From contig NZ_JAENHP010000003.1 of assembly GCF_016834655.1 (NCBI RefSeq), forward strand, positions 62,001 through 126,000: DNA of 64,000 bases. Direction: 5' to 3'. The notes beneath the pieces are model-generated. The model did not search any database. It was not told where the DNA came from and saw only the letters and a list, made by a program, of their open reading frames with translations. Made by a program: the position numbers and the translations under genes. The stretch comes from Paractinoplanes ovalisporus (GTDB lineage: Bacteria > Actinomycetota > Actinomycetes > Mycobacteriales > Micromonosporaceae). Positions 51,262 through 61,089 of the stretch are shown piece after piece. Position 1 is the stretch's first letter. Each line of letters starts with the position of its first letter.

Positions 51262-52143
51262 TCAGTGTAAGCGGCGGGCCAGCTCCGCGTTGCGGTCGGC
51301 GAACGCCCGCCATTCGGGCGGGGTCAGCTCCAGCCACCGCTGGGCCGAGGCGTGTGAACTCGGCCGCTGCTCCCACCCGTCGAGCCGCCCGGCGCGCATC
51401 CGGAAACGCACGAGCAGACCGTCGGACCAGCCGTACGCGTCGTGGTCCGCCCCCGCCACGAGCTGCGACACCTTCTGGTCGGCGACGATCCAGTCCAGGG
51501 CCTCAATCTCCTGCTGGATCCGCCCGGCCAGCTCGAAGGCCAGGTTCTGCGACGCCCGATCCCGCAGAAGAGCCAGGCTTTCCCGTACGGCGTGAGTCTC
51601 GTCCACCCCCCGCCGGAGCACCGCGGCGATGGTCGCCCGGAACGCCGGCCGGTCGAGCGTGGTCACGCCCCGCATCCGGGCCAGGTCGCGCAGCCCGCCC
51701 TCGAGCCGCTCGGCGGTGTAGCGCAGCGGCAGCACCCGGTCGAGCCCGGACACCGCCAGGCGGGCCTGGCTGCCGCCGAGATAGGGCCCGAACTCGGCCG
51801 CTCCCGGCGCGTGCAGGTGCACCACCTTGGGGCCGTCGGGGTCGAGCCGGATGCCGACCGGCACCTCCTGGCCGCCGCGGGTCCGGTTCCAGCGCGGCTT
51901 CGAGCGTTCCAGCAGGTTGCGCTCGAACCAGGCGGCCTCGTGGACGGAGTCGCACACGACCGCCTCGACCCGGGCCACCTGCGGCACCATCCGGCGCAGG
52001 CGGGGGCGGTCGCGCAGGTCACCCCAGTAGGACCCGACCCGGCTGCGCAGCTGGGTGGCCCGCCCGATGTAGAGAACCTTGCCCGCGGCGTCGCGGAACC
52101 GGTAGACGCCGGGCGCCTGGGGCAGGCCGGCGGTCGGTGGCAT
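51262..52143 (-). CDS. Truncated UvrC-like GIY-YIG nuclease
   Basis: A 293-residue protein. N-terminal GIY-YIG domain: QAPGVYRFRDAAGKVLYIGRATQLRSRVGSYWGD, with the catalytic Tyr and Arg positions kept. A UVR-like motif follows (DRASQNLAFELAGRIQQEIEALDWIV), used by UvrC to bind UvrB. The RNase H-like and helix-hairpin-helix domains that make the second incision in full UvrC (about 600 residues) are absent, as in Cho-type proteins. It may nick DNA 3' to damage, or act with the adjoining HTH protein. Confidence 0.85.
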   Translation of the reverse strand: MPPTAGLPQAPGVYRFRDAAGKVLYIGRATQLRSRVGSYWGDLRDRPRLRRMVPQVARVEAVVCDSVHEAAWFERNLLERSKPRWNRTRGGQEVPVGIRLDPDGPKVVHLHAPGAAEFGPYLGGSQARLAVSGLDRVLPLRYTAERLEGGLRDLARMRGVTTLDRPAFRATIAAVLRRGVDETHAVRESLALLRDRASQNLAFELAGRIQQEIEALDWIVADQKVSQLVAGADHDAYGWSDGLLVRFRMRAGRLDGWEQRPSSHASAQRWLELTPPEWRAFADRNAELARRLH

Positions 52144-52153
52144 GCCCGGGAAT

Positions 52154-53185
52154 CTACTGGAAGACCGGCGGCGGGGCGGTGCTGGCGCGCGCGACAAGCG
52201 TGGTCGGCACCAGCACCGTGCCCGGCTCGAGACTGTGGCGGCGGATCTGGTCGAGCAGCCCCTGGACGCAGCGACGGCCCACCTCGGCGAAGTCCTGATG
52301 CACGGTGGTGAGCGGGGGCAGGTAGGAAGCGGCGTCCGGGATGTCGTCGAAGCCGACCACGCTGACCTCGTCGGGAACCCGGCGGCCGCGCTCGTGCAGG
52401 GCCCGCAGCACGCCCAGCGCCATCTGGTCGTTGGCGCAGAAGATGGCCGTGCAGGACGGTTCGGCGGCCAGCTGCAGACCGGCCTCGTAACCGGACAGGG
52501 CCGACCAGTCACCGCGCTGGACCGGCGGGACGGGCCGGCCCGCCTCGGTCAGCACGTCGCGCCAGGCCGCGGCCCGGCGCTCGCTCGAGAACGACTCGGC
52601 CGGGCCGGTGACGTGCCAGACCGTCTCGTGGCCGAGGTCGAGCAGATGGCGTACGGCCTGCCGGGCGCCGTCGGCCTGGTCGGTGTCGACCACCGGGTAG
52701 CGGTCGCCGGCGTCGGAGTCGACGACCACGACCTGCACGCCCGGCGGGAGCGTCAGATTGGCCGCATCGAGCAGGTGCACTTCCATGATCACGATCACGC
52801 CGTCGACGGCCAGCTCGCCGAGGCGGGTGAACGCGCCGAGCACGCCGTCCTGGGTCGGCATCGCAACCGGGATCAGCGTGATCGCGTAGCCCTCCTGGGC
52901 GGCCTGAGCGGCGATCGCCTCGACCGTTCGGCTGTTGCCGGTGGTCGCCAAGGTGAACAAAATGACGCCGATCGTACGAAACTCACCCCGTTTAAGTGCA
53001 CGTGCCGCACTGTTGGGCCGATAACCCAGCTGTTGCATCGCGTTCAGAACCTGGCGCCTCGTCGACTCGACCACGCTGGGGTGTCCGTTCGAGACGCGGC
53101 TGACGGTCTGGGAGGAGACCCCAGCTAGACGAGCCACGTCGGCCATCGAAACGCCCCGGGGGCGGTTGCTTGACGATCCCTGCAC
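52154..53185 (-). CDS. LacI family transcriptional repressor
   Basis: A 343-residue repressor. Helix-turn-helix and hinge: SMADVARLAGVSSQTVSRVSNGHPSVVESTRRQVLNAMQQLGYRPNSAARALKRGEFRTIGVILF; then a periplasmic-binding-like sugar sensor (VDGVIVIMEVHLL, WHVTGPAESFSSERRAAAW, CTAIFCANDQMALGVLRALHERGRRVPDEVSVVGFDDIPDA). It diverges from a beta-galactosidase operon. Two identical TGTTTACGCAAACA sites in the 137-bp intergenic region are its expected operators. The effector is probably a galactoside. Confidence 0.92.
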   Translation of the reverse strand: MQGSSSNRPRGVSMADVARLAGVSSQTVSRVSNGHPSVVESTRRQVLNAMQQLGYRPNSAARALKRGEFRTIGVILFTLATTGNSRTVEAIAAQAAQEGYAITLIPVAMPTQDGVLGAFTRLGELAVDGVIVIMEVHLLDAANLTLPPGVQVVVVDSDAGDRYPVVDTDQADGARQAVRHLLDLGHETVWHVTGPAESFSSERRAAAWRDVLTEAGRPVPPVQRGDWSALSGYEAGLQLAAEPSCTAIFCANDQMALGVLRALHERGRRVPDEVSVVGFDDIPDAASYLPPLTTVHQDFAEVGRRCVQGLLDQIRRHSLEPGTVLVPTTLVARASTAPPPVFQ

Positions 53186-53206
53186 GTGGTGAAACTATCA
53201 CCCTCA

Positions 53207-53220
53207 TGTTTACGCAAACA
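53207..53220. promoter_or_regulatory. LacI operator O1
   Basis: TGTTTACGCAAACA, a LacI-family palindrome with TGTTT/AAACA arms, lies 22 bp upstream of the LacI start. It is identical to O2 at 53273-53286, 66 bp away. Confidence 0.85.
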
Positions 53221-53272
53221 TCACACCAGTGAACCTGACGAAACATTGTCGAACACAGTTGATCAGGTGCAA

Positions 53273-53286
53273 TGTTTACGCAAACA
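53273..53286. promoter_or_regulatory. LacI operator O2
   Basis: A second identical TGTTTACGCAAACA, 37 bp before the first permease gene. The 66-bp spacing (just over six helical turns) would allow looping. Confidence 0.85.
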
Positions 53287-53322
53287 GAACTCACGGTGAA
53301 CGCCAGAACAGGATGACGGCAG

Positions 53323-54228
53323 ATGGCAGTTCCACAGGTCGCGGCACCGCCGCCGGCGACGAGGCGCGTACGCCGCTCCTATCAGGGCTGGAAGTTCGTC
53401 GGCCCGTTCATGATCGTGTTCGCGCTGGTCTTCCTGGCTCCGATCGTCTACGCGATCTACCTGAGCCTCTACCGCAACCGGCTCATCGGCGGTAACGCGT
53501 TCGTCGGCCTGGACAACTACACGCAGGCGCTGCAGGACGCGCAGTTCTGGTCCGGCGTCGGCCGGGTCGGGCTCTTCCTGGTCGTCCAGGTGCCGATCAT
53601 GCTGTTCCTGGCCCTGCTGGTGGCGCTCGCCCTCGACAGCGGCCGGCTTTACGGCAAGAGCTTCTTCCGGGTCTCGATCTTCCTGCCGTACGCGGTGCCG
53701 GCCGTCGTCGCCGCGCTGATGTGGGGCTTCATCTACGGCTCGCAGTTCGGCCTGGTCGGCAGCATCAACGACGCGCTCGGGATCTCGCTGCCCGACCCGC
53801 TCAAGCCGAGCCTCATCCTGGCCTCGATCGGCAACATCACGACCTGGCAGTTCGTCGGCTACAACATGCTGATCTTCTATTCGGCCCTGCAGGTCGTGCC
53901 GAAGTCGCTCTACGAGTCGGCCGCGATCGACGGCGCCGGCCAGGTCCGGATCATCCGCTCGATCAAGCTGCCGGCCATCCGGGGCGCGCTGGTCATCGCC
54001 ACCATCTTCTCGATCATCGGCAGCTTCCAGCTGTTCAACGAGCCGGCCATCCTGCGCAACCTGGCGCCGAACGCGATCACCACGTTCTTCACGCCGAACT
54101 ACTACGCCTACTCGCTGACCTTCTCGGGCCAGCAGATCAACTACTCCGCGGCGATCGCGGTCGTGATGGCCGTGATCACCATGATCGTCGCCTACGTGGT
54201 GCAGCTGCGCGGGACGAAGGACCTCTGA
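53323..54228 (+). CDS. Sugar ABC transporter permease (MalF-like)
   Basis: A 301-residue inner-membrane permease with six transmembrane segments and the EAA loop YESAAIDGAGQVRIIRSIKLPAIRG that docks the ATPase. It matches CUT1-family oligosaccharide transporters. It overlaps the second permease (TGATG). No ATPase gene is in the operon, so a shared MsiK-type ATPase, as in other actinomycetes, probably energises it. Confidence 0.9.
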   Translation: MAVPQVAAPPPATRRVRRSYQGWKFVGPFMIVFALVFLAPIVYAIYLSLYRNRLIGGNAFVGLDNYTQALQDAQFWSGVGRVGLFLVVQVPIMLFLALLVALALDSGRLYGKSFFRVSIFLPYAVPAVVAALMWGFIYGSQFGLVGSINDALGISLPDPLKPSLILASIGNITTWQFVGYNMLIFYSALQVVPKSLYESAAIDGAGQVRIIRSIKLPAIRGALVIATIFSIIGSFQLFNEPAILRNLAPNAITTFFTPNYYAYSLTFSGQQINYSAAIAVVMAVITMIVAYVVQLRGTKDL

Positions 54229-55145
54229 TGACGACGACAACCTCCCCAGTGCGGTCCTCATCCCGTACGGGAAAGCCTGTGACCTTGTCATCGAAAAAGC
54301 GGCGCAAGGGCAGCGTCCTGCTGACCGTGCTCACCGCCGTGATGGCCTTGTACTCGCTGTTCCCGCTGGCCTGGCTGGTGATCAACTCGACCAAGACGCA
54401 GGACGGGTTGTTCAGCTCGTTCGGGCTCTGGTTCGACGACGGCAAGTTCGCCCTGTTCAGCAACATCGCCGACACGTTCACCTACAACGACGGCATCTAT
54501 CTGCGCTGGCTGGGCAACACCGCCATCTATGTGCTGGTCGGCGCGGGCGGGGCGACCTTCCTGGCCCTGCTGGCCGGGTACGGGCTGGCCAAGTTCAACT
54601 TCGTGGGCAAGAAGGCCGTCTTCGCGATCGTCATCGGCGCGGTGGCCGTGCCGCCGACCGCGCTCGCCGTGCCGACGTTCCTCATGTTCAGCAAGATGGG
54701 CCTGACCAACACGCCGTGGGCCGTGATCATCCCGTCGCTGATCTCGCCGTTCGGGCTGTACCTGATGTGGACCTTCGCCGCCCAGGCGGTGCCGACCGAG
54801 ATGCTCGAGGCGGCCCGGGTCGACGGCGCCGGCGAGTTCCGCACGCTCTTCAAGCTGAGCGTGCCGCTGCTGATGCCCGGCATCATCACGACCCTGCTCT
54901 TCACCATGGTCGCGACCATGAACAACTACTTCCTGCCGTTGATCATGCTGAAGAACCCGGACTGGTATCCGCTCACCGTCGGCCTCAACTCCTGGAACGC
55001 GCAGGCCGCCACGGCCGGTGGCGAGGCCGTCTTCAACCTGGTCATCACGGGTTCGCTCATCACCGTCGTGCTCCTGCTCGCGGCGTTCCTCTCGCTGCAG
55101 CGTTACTGGCAGTCCGGCCTGGCCGCCGGCTCCGTCAAGGAATAA
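54228..55145 (+). CDS. Sugar ABC transporter permease (MalG-like)
   Basis: A 305-residue second permease, with six transmembrane segments and the EAA loop LEAARVDGAGEFRTLFKLSVPLLMPG. A basic cytosolic N-terminus precedes the first helix. It pairs with the permease before it to form the channel. Confidence 0.9.
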   Translation: MTTTTSPVRSSSRTGKPVTLSSKKRRKGSVLLTVLTAVMALYSLFPLAWLVINSTKTQDGLFSSFGLWFDDGKFALFSNIADTFTYNDGIYLRWLGNTAIYVLVGAGGATFLALLAGYGLAKFNFVGKKAVFAIVIGAVAVPPTALAVPTFLMFSKMGLTNTPWAVIIPSLISPFGLYLMWTFAAQAVPTEMLEAARVDGAGEFRTLFKLSVPLLMPGIITTLLFTMVATMNNYFLPLIMLKNPDWYPLTVGLNSWNAQAATAGGEAVFNLVITGSLITVVLLLAAFLSLQRYWQSGLAAGSVKE

Positions 55146-55176
55146 CTCACCCTCCCGCTCCGAAAGGGCTTCACCC

Positions 55177-56514
55177 ATGTCCCGATTTCTGAAGGTGGCG
55201 GCCGTGGCCTCGGCCGCCGTCCTCGCCCTCACCGCCTGTGGCGGCGGGGACGACTCGTCCTCGTCCGGCTCGTCCGGCGGCTCCACCGTCTCCGACGCCG
55301 ACGTCACCGCGGCGCTGGAGAAGGGCGGCACCCTGACCGTGTGGGCGTGGGAGCCCACCCTCAAGGACGTCGTCACGAAGTTCCAGGAGAAGTACCCGAA
55401 CGTCAAGGTCGACCTGGTCAACGCGGGCACCGGCGACAAGCAGTACACCGCCCTGCAGAACGCGATCGCGGCCGGCAAGGGTGTGCCGGACGTCGGGCAG
55501 ATCGAGTACTACGCGCTGCCGCAGTTCGCGATCGGCAAGGCGCTCACCGACCTCAAGTCGTACGGCGCCGAAAGCCTGAAGGCCGACTTCAACCCCGGCC
55601 CGTGGAACTCGGTCAACTCCGGGGGCGGCGTCTACGGCCTGCCCATGGACTCGGGCCCGATGGCGCTCTATTACAACAAGGAGGTCTTCGACAAGTACAA
55701 GATCGAGGTCCCCAAGACCTGGACCGAGTACCTCGAGGCCGCCCGCAAGCTGCACAAGGCCGACCCCAAGGCCTACATCACCAACGACACCGGCGACGCC
55801 GGCCTGACCACCAGCCTCATCTGGCAGGCGGGTGGCAAGCCGTACACCGTCGACGGCACCAACGTCACGATCAACTTCACCGACGCCGGCTCGCAGGAGT
55901 TCGTCAAGGTGTGGCAGGCCCTGATCAGCGAGAAGCTGCTCGCGCCGGTCAGCTCGTGGAGCGACGGGTGGTTCCAGGGCATCGGCAACGGCTCGATCGC
56001 CACGGTCGCGACCGGCGCCTGGATGCCGGCCAACTTCGTCACCAGCGCCCCGGCCGGCTCCGGCAAGTGGCGCGCGGCCGAGCTGCCGCAGTGGACCGCC
56101 GGCGCCAACGCCAGCGCCGAGAACGGCGGCAGCGCCCTCTCGGTCATGGACAAGGGCGCCAACAAGGAGCTCGCGTACGGCTTCCTGAAGTTCGCCAACG
56201 ACGGTGACGGCGTGCAGATCCGTGTCGACGGCGGCGCTTTCCCGGCCACCAGCAAGACCCTGGCCGACCCGGCCTGGCTGGCCGACGAGTTCGAGTACTT
56301 CGGCGGTCAGAAGGCCAACGAGATCTTCGCCAAGTCGGCCCAGCAGGTCGTCACCGGCTGGTCGTACCTGCCCTTCCAGGTCTACTCGAACAGCGTCTTC
56401 AACGACACCGCGGGCAAGGCGTACGTCTCGAACACCACCCTGGCCGACGGTCTGAAGGCCTGGCAGGACCAGTCCGCCAAGTACGGCAACGAGCAGGGCT
56501 TCACCGTCAAGTAA
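55177..56514 (+). CDS. Sugar-binding lipoprotein (CUT1)
   Basis: A 445-residue extracellular binding lipoprotein: signal MSRFLKVAAVASAAVLALTAC with lipobox LTAC, a Ser/Gly linker, then the SBP_bac_1 fold (LTVWAWEPTLKDVVTKFQEKYPNVKVDLVNAGTGDKQYTALQNAIAAGKGVPDVGQIEYYALPQF, PMDSGPMALYYNKEVFDKY). It supplies the two permeases upstream; with a GH42 galactosidase next in line, the ligand is likely a beta-galactoside or galacto-oligosaccharide. Confidence 0.92.
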   Translation: MSRFLKVAAVASAAVLALTACGGGDDSSSSGSSGGSTVSDADVTAALEKGGTLTVWAWEPTLKDVVTKFQEKYPNVKVDLVNAGTGDKQYTALQNAIAAGKGVPDVGQIEYYALPQFAIGKALTDLKSYGAESLKADFNPGPWNSVNSGGGVYGLPMDSGPMALYYNKEVFDKYKIEVPKTWTEYLEAARKLHKADPKAYITNDTGDAGLTTSLIWQAGGKPYTVDGTNVTINFTDAGSQEFVKVWQALISEKLLAPVSSWSDGWFQGIGNGSIATVATGAWMPANFVTSAPAGSGKWRAAELPQWTAGANASAENGGSALSVMDKGANKELAYGFLKFANDGDGVQIRVDGGAFPATSKTLADPAWLADEFEYFGGQKANEIFAKSAQQVVTGWSYLPFQVYSNSVFNDTAGKAYVSNTTLADGLKAWQDQSAKYGNEQGFTVK

Positions 56515-56538
56515 CAGCTCCACCTTCTGGGAGATTCT

Positions 56539-58515
56539 GTGTCACACCCCCGTTGGCTGCGCCGGTCCGGAGACGCCCGTCTCGAGTACGGCGCGGACTA
56601 CAACCCCGAGCAGTGGCCCCGCGAGGTCTGGGACGACGACGTGCGCGCCATGCGCGAGGCCGGCGTCACCATCGTCTCGCTCGCCATCTTCTCGTGGGCC
56701 AAGCTCGAGACCGCCGAGGGCCGGTACGACTTCGGCTGGCTCGACGAGGCGATCGACCTGTTGCACGCCAACGGGATCGCGGTTGATCTGGCCACGGCGA
56801 CGGCCTCGCCGCCGCCGTGGCTGACCACCGCGTACCCGCAGATTCTGCCGGTGGATCAGAAGGGCAACACGATCTGGCCGGGCGGCCGTCAGCAGTGGCG
56901 GCCGACCTCGCCGATCTTCCGGGAGCACGCGCTGCGGCTCGTCCGGACCATGGCTGAGCGTTACGGAAGCCACCCGGCCGTCGTGGCCTGGCACGTCAGC
57001 AACGAGCTGGGCTGCCACAACGTCTACGACTATTCGGACGACGCCGCGGCCGCGTTCCGGCAGTGGTTGCGCGCCCGCTACACGACGATCGACGCGGTGA
57101 ACGAGGCGTGGGGCACCGCCTTCTGGTCGCAGTGGTACACCGACTTCGAGCAGATCCTGCCCCCGCGCCAGGCCGCGACCCACCCCAACCCGGGTCAGCA
57201 GCTCGACTTCAAGCGGTTCTCGTCCGACGCGCTCAAGGACTATTTGGTGGCCGAGCGCGAGATCCTGCGCGAGATCACGCCGGACATCCCGGTCACGACC
57301 AACTTCATGGTCATGGGCGAGACCAAGGGCATGGACTACGCGGACTGGGCGGCCGAGGTCGACTTCGTGTCGAACGACCACTACCGCCTGCCCGGCCGGC
57401 AGACCCTGGACGAGCTGTCGTTCTCGGCCAACCTGACCGGCAACATCGCCGGCGGGCAGCCGTGGTTCCTGATGGAGCACTCGACCAGCGCGGTCAACTG
57501 GCAGCCGATCAACCTGGCCAAGAAGCCGGGCGAGCTGGCCCGCGACTCGCTCACCCACGTCGCCCACGGCGCCGACGCAGTCTGCTTCTTCCAGTGGCGG
57601 CAGTCCAAGGCCGGGGCCGAGAAGTACCACTCGGCGATGGTTCCGCACGCCGGCACGTCCTCGCAGCTGTTCCAGGACGTGGCCGACCTCGGGGCTCGTC
57701 TGCGCTCGCTGTCCGATGTCGCGGGCCTTCCCCGTACGCCGGCGAAGGCGGCCGTCCTCTTCGACTGGACCTCGTGGTGGGCGGTCGAGCAGGACTCGCA
57801 CCCGAGTGCGCAGCTGCGCTACCGCCAGGAGGCGCTGGACTGGTACACGGCGTTCCTCGACCTCGGCGTACGGGCGGATGTCGTGCCCGTGGCGGCCGAT
57901 CTGTCGGGCTACGACGTCGTGGTGGCGCCGGTGCTGCACGTGGTGCCGTCGACGCTCGCCCTGCGGCTGTCGGAGTTCGTCTCGTCCGGCGGGCACCTGA
58001 TCACCACGTACTTCTCGGGGATCGTCGACGAGAACGACCACGCCTGGCTCGGCGGCTACCCGGGCGCGCTGCGCGACCTGCTCGGCGTACGCATCGAGGA
58101 GTTCGGCCCGCTGCTCGACGGCGACACGGCCGAGCTCGACAACGGCCTGACCGGCACCCTGTGGACCGACCGCATCGACGTGACCAGCGAAGAGACGACC
58201 GTACTGGCCTCCTACAAGACGGGCGACCAGGCCGGGCGGGCCGCGATCACCCGCCGTACGGTGGGATCGGGCTCCGCCGCGTACGTCTCGACCCGCCTGG
58301 GTCCCGACGGCCTGGTGCCGGTCCTCGGCGACCTGCTCGCGCGGGCCGGCGTCACCAGCGAACTGCCGGAAGCTCTGCGTGGCCAGGTTGAGCTGGCCGT
58401 TCGCGGGAACACCCGATTCGTCATCAACCGCACCGAGGAACCGGTCGACATCAGCGCCCTCGGCGGTGATGTCCGCACTCTCACCGCCAGGGGAGTGGCG
58501 GTGCTACGCGCCTGA
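56539..58515 (+). CDS. GH42 beta-galactosidase
   Basis: A 658-residue glycoside hydrolase of family 42 from GTG 56539 (GGGAG upstream). Start of the barrel: YGADYNPEQWPREVWDDDVRAMREAGV. Acid/base Glu156 in AWHVSNELGCH and nucleophile Glu313 in FLMEHSTSAVNWQ are at the family-typical distance. The trimerisation and C-terminal beta domains follow. No signal peptide, so it hydrolyses galactosides imported by the transporter before it. The operon is under LacI control and ends at a strong terminator. Confidence 0.93.
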   Translation: MSHPRWLRRSGDARLEYGADYNPEQWPREVWDDDVRAMREAGVTIVSLAIFSWAKLETAEGRYDFGWLDEAIDLLHANGIAVDLATATASPPPWLTTAYPQILPVDQKGNTIWPGGRQQWRPTSPIFREHALRLVRTMAERYGSHPAVVAWHVSNELGCHNVYDYSDDAAAAFRQWLRARYTTIDAVNEAWGTAFWSQWYTDFEQILPPRQAATHPNPGQQLDFKRFSSDALKDYLVAEREILREITPDIPVTTNFMVMGETKGMDYADWAAEVDFVSNDHYRLPGRQTLDELSFSANLTGNIAGGQPWFLMEHSTSAVNWQPINLAKKPGELARDSLTHVAHGADAVCFFQWRQSKAGAEKYHSAMVPHAGTSSQLFQDVADLGARLRSLSDVAGLPRTPAKAAVLFDWTSWWAVEQDSHPSAQLRYRQEALDWYTAFLDLGVRADVVPVAADLSGYDVVVAPVLHVVPSTLALRLSEFVSSGGHLITTYFSGIVDENDHAWLGGYPGALRDLLGVRIEEFGPLLDGDTAELDNGLTGTLWTDRIDVTSEETTVLASYKTGDQAGRAAITRRTVGSGSAAYVSTRLGPDGLVPVLGDLLARAGVTSELPEALRGQVELAVRGNTRFVINRTEEPVDISALGGDVRTLTARGVAVLRA

Positions 58516-58533
58516 GTCCCAGCCAGGCGCGCA

Positions 58534-58577
58534 GAACGCCCCGGCGACGGCCCTTTGTGGCGGTCGCCGGGGCGTTC
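58534..58577. terminator. Bidirectional terminator
   Basis: A perfect 15-bp stem: GAACGCCCCGGCGAC (58534-58548) with GTCGCCGGGGCGTTC (58563-58577), loop GGCCCTTTGTGGCG. It lies 19 bp after the beta-galactosidase stop, and just beyond the reconstructed end of the converging Roc-COR gene at 58601. Confidence 0.85.
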
Positions 58578-58600
58578 TTCGTCGGAGGCCGGATCCGGCT

Positions 58601-61034
58601 TCAGCTCGCCGAGGGACCGGGCGTGGGGGCGGTCGCCGTCGGGGCGGGGTGGTCGGGCGTGTTGCGTTCACGTTCATCGCCACGGAAGGAGAGATAGCCG
58701 ACCAACGTGCCGAGCAACGCGACGATGAGGCTGACAGCGCGATGATGCCGCCGAACTTCGGCAGCCCCAGGAAACGGAACCGACCCTTCGTATCCTCCGG
58801 GCGCTCCGCCGCCTCTGGCAGTTCGCCCGCCGCTGTCGGCAGCCCTGAGCCGGGCGTGCCGCGGGTCGGCCGGCGGTCCGCCTTGGTTTCGATGCCGTCG
58901 AGCAGGCGGGCGATCGGGAACTCCTCGACCAGCCCTTGGGGCACCACGGTGTCGCGGCCGACCGACTCCAGGTTGAGCAGATGCTTGTACGGCACCCAGA
59001 CTCCGGGATGGCCGGCAACCGGCACCTGTTCCTCACCAGCCAGACCCGGGATCGTCTTCTCGATCTTCCGGAGCTCGGCCCGGATGGCGGTCAGCAGCCC
59101 ACGACGGCCGTTGGCCGGGCCGGCCACCCTGATGACAAGCGTGGCGTCCTCACGGTCGGCCTTCACCAGGGCCCGGTTGCCATCGAGCCTCAGCACGACG
59201 CCGGTACGCCAGACTGTGCCCTGGCTGATCATGGGATGCAGCCGGACGACGAGGCGGCCGATGATGCTGGACGGCAACACGCCGTATCGAACGGTGAAGT
59301 CGAGCGTGTCCTCCCACGCTCCCGTGTCGGGCTCCTCTTTGGTCAGAAGATCTGGGATCAGGAAGATGTCGTCCGACTCGTAGCAGAGCTCGAACTTCTT
59401 CATCATCTCGACGATGAACTGCCGCTTGTCGGGCTGGTAGCGGTCGTCGTCGAGGATGCCGTCGATGACCGGCCAGCGCAGCAGCCCCTTCTCCTGAGCC
59501 GCGGCATGCGAGTTGAGCAGACGATAGACGCCGCCCGTGACCCAGCTCGGGTTCAAGATGTTGGTGTCACGCAGCCGGCGGTCCGTGCGGAAGCACAGAA
59601 CCGTGCCGAGGTCGTGCAGGAAGCCGATGAGAAGTTCCTGCGACGCCGAGGTGTCGACGCCTTTGTCGCGACAGAGTTCTTCGTACGCGGTGAACGGCAG
59701 ATAGTCGGCGTCGAGCTTTTCCAGGTGTTCCTTGACGGCGAAGAACGAGGTGGGCAACTCGTCGCGGACGTGGGGAAGCGTGCCGAGTGACTGGCGTAGC
59801 GAATCGCGGACCGCGTCGAGGCCGACATTGTTCGCGCACGAGGTCTCGATGATGTCCACGATGTCGGGGTATTTCGTGCGCAGGCCGCGGTGGTCGATGT
59901 CGAGCTCGAAGCCTTCGCATTTGTTGCCGACCAGGATGACCGGGGAGCCGCCAGAGAAGCCCTGGATGAGCTTCAGCCAATACTCGATGCGGTTCTGTTC
60001 CTCGCTCTGCCGCGCGTCGACGACCAGGAGATAGACGCTGCGCCGGGTGAGGAAGAACTGATGGGTGGCGTGCATGATCTCCTGCCCGCCGAAGTCCCAC
60101 AGGTTGACCGCGATGTCCGTGCCGTCCACGTCGAGATCCCACCGGGTGACGTCGATCCCCTCGGTCTTGCGCTCGTCGGGGTCGAAGTCGCCGCGTGTGA
60201 GCCGTCGGATGATCGAACTCTTCCCGACGGAACCCTCCCCCGATGACCAGGAGTTTCGCCTCGTCGAGCGGCCGGCGGTCCTCCCGCGTGCGGACGATGT
60301 AGTCCCAGATCGTGCTCACCGAGGTGGGGTCCTGCAGAACTTCCGGGGGCAATGGGAGGTCGTTGCCGATCAGGTTGACGTAGCGGAGTCCGGAGAAGTT
60401 GGGCAGGTCGCCCGGTAGCGCCTCCAGCCTGTTGTCCGCCGCGCTCAACACCTCGAGCGTGCTCTGCTGGAACAGCGCCGTCGGCAGGTGGTGCAGATCG
60501 TTCCCGGCCAGGTTGAGACCGCGCAGCCGTCGCATCGCGCCGATCGACTCCGGCAGAGTCCGGAGGCCCTGGTCGGCGAGATCGAGCCACTCCAGGTTCG
60601 GAAGCTTGAAGAGCCACGGCGGCAAACTCTTGATCTTTGCCCGGTCGACCGGTGGCCCGGCGCTGAATCGGGTTCCGGATGGCCCCAGGAACTCGGGGTG
60701 CAGCAGGTACATCTCCCGGTCGAGGGGTCCACCCATCGAACTGAGGCTGAGAAGGCGTAACTCATCAAGCTCGCGAACCGCTTCGGGCACGCTGTTCAGA
60801 CCGGTGGCGGTCAGGATGAGGGTCCTGATACCGGCGGGTAACGGCAGGTCCCCGGTCCCCCCGAGCGGGTTGAGTCCGAGGTCGAGGTCCGTCAGACCGG
60901 AGAGGTTAGACGCTGATGGTCCCGAGCGCAGGGATGTCCAGCAGCTCGCGCGGCCAGGTCCGCAGGCGCTGGTCGTGCAGTTCGAACACGCCCGAATGGT
61001 GGGCGTTGCTCAGCGCCTGCCGGATCGACGTCAT
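58601..61034 (-). pseudogene. Roc-COR GTPase with leucine-rich repeats, frameshifted
   Basis: A gene for a Roco protein of about 810 residues, broken in three places. Start ATG 61034 (SIRQALSNAHHSGVFELHDQRL) runs to a TAA near 60907; the next frame gives LRRs (LPNLEWLDLADQGLRTLPESIGAM, TLEVLSAADNRLEALPGDLP) to LLVIG; the next gives the Ras-like Roc domain (Walker A EGSVGKSS, DFGGQE, NKCE) and COR. One extra base lies near 60907, one extra G in the C5 run at 60237-60241, and one base is missing near 58740, after which a transmembrane segment (VSLIVALLGTLVGYLSF) ends at 58601. Either dead or a sequencing artefact. Confidence 0.75.
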
Positions 61035-61089
61035 GTCGCGTCATCGTAGGGGCACGATTCCACTCTGGAGCCGATGTCCCTCTGCGGGG

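Noticed and set aside
58504..58740. The Arg/Pro-rich tail read in the uninterrupted frame after the COR domain.
   Set aside because: The neighbouring frame gives a clean transmembrane helix and stops just before the terminator, so the tail is a frameshift product.
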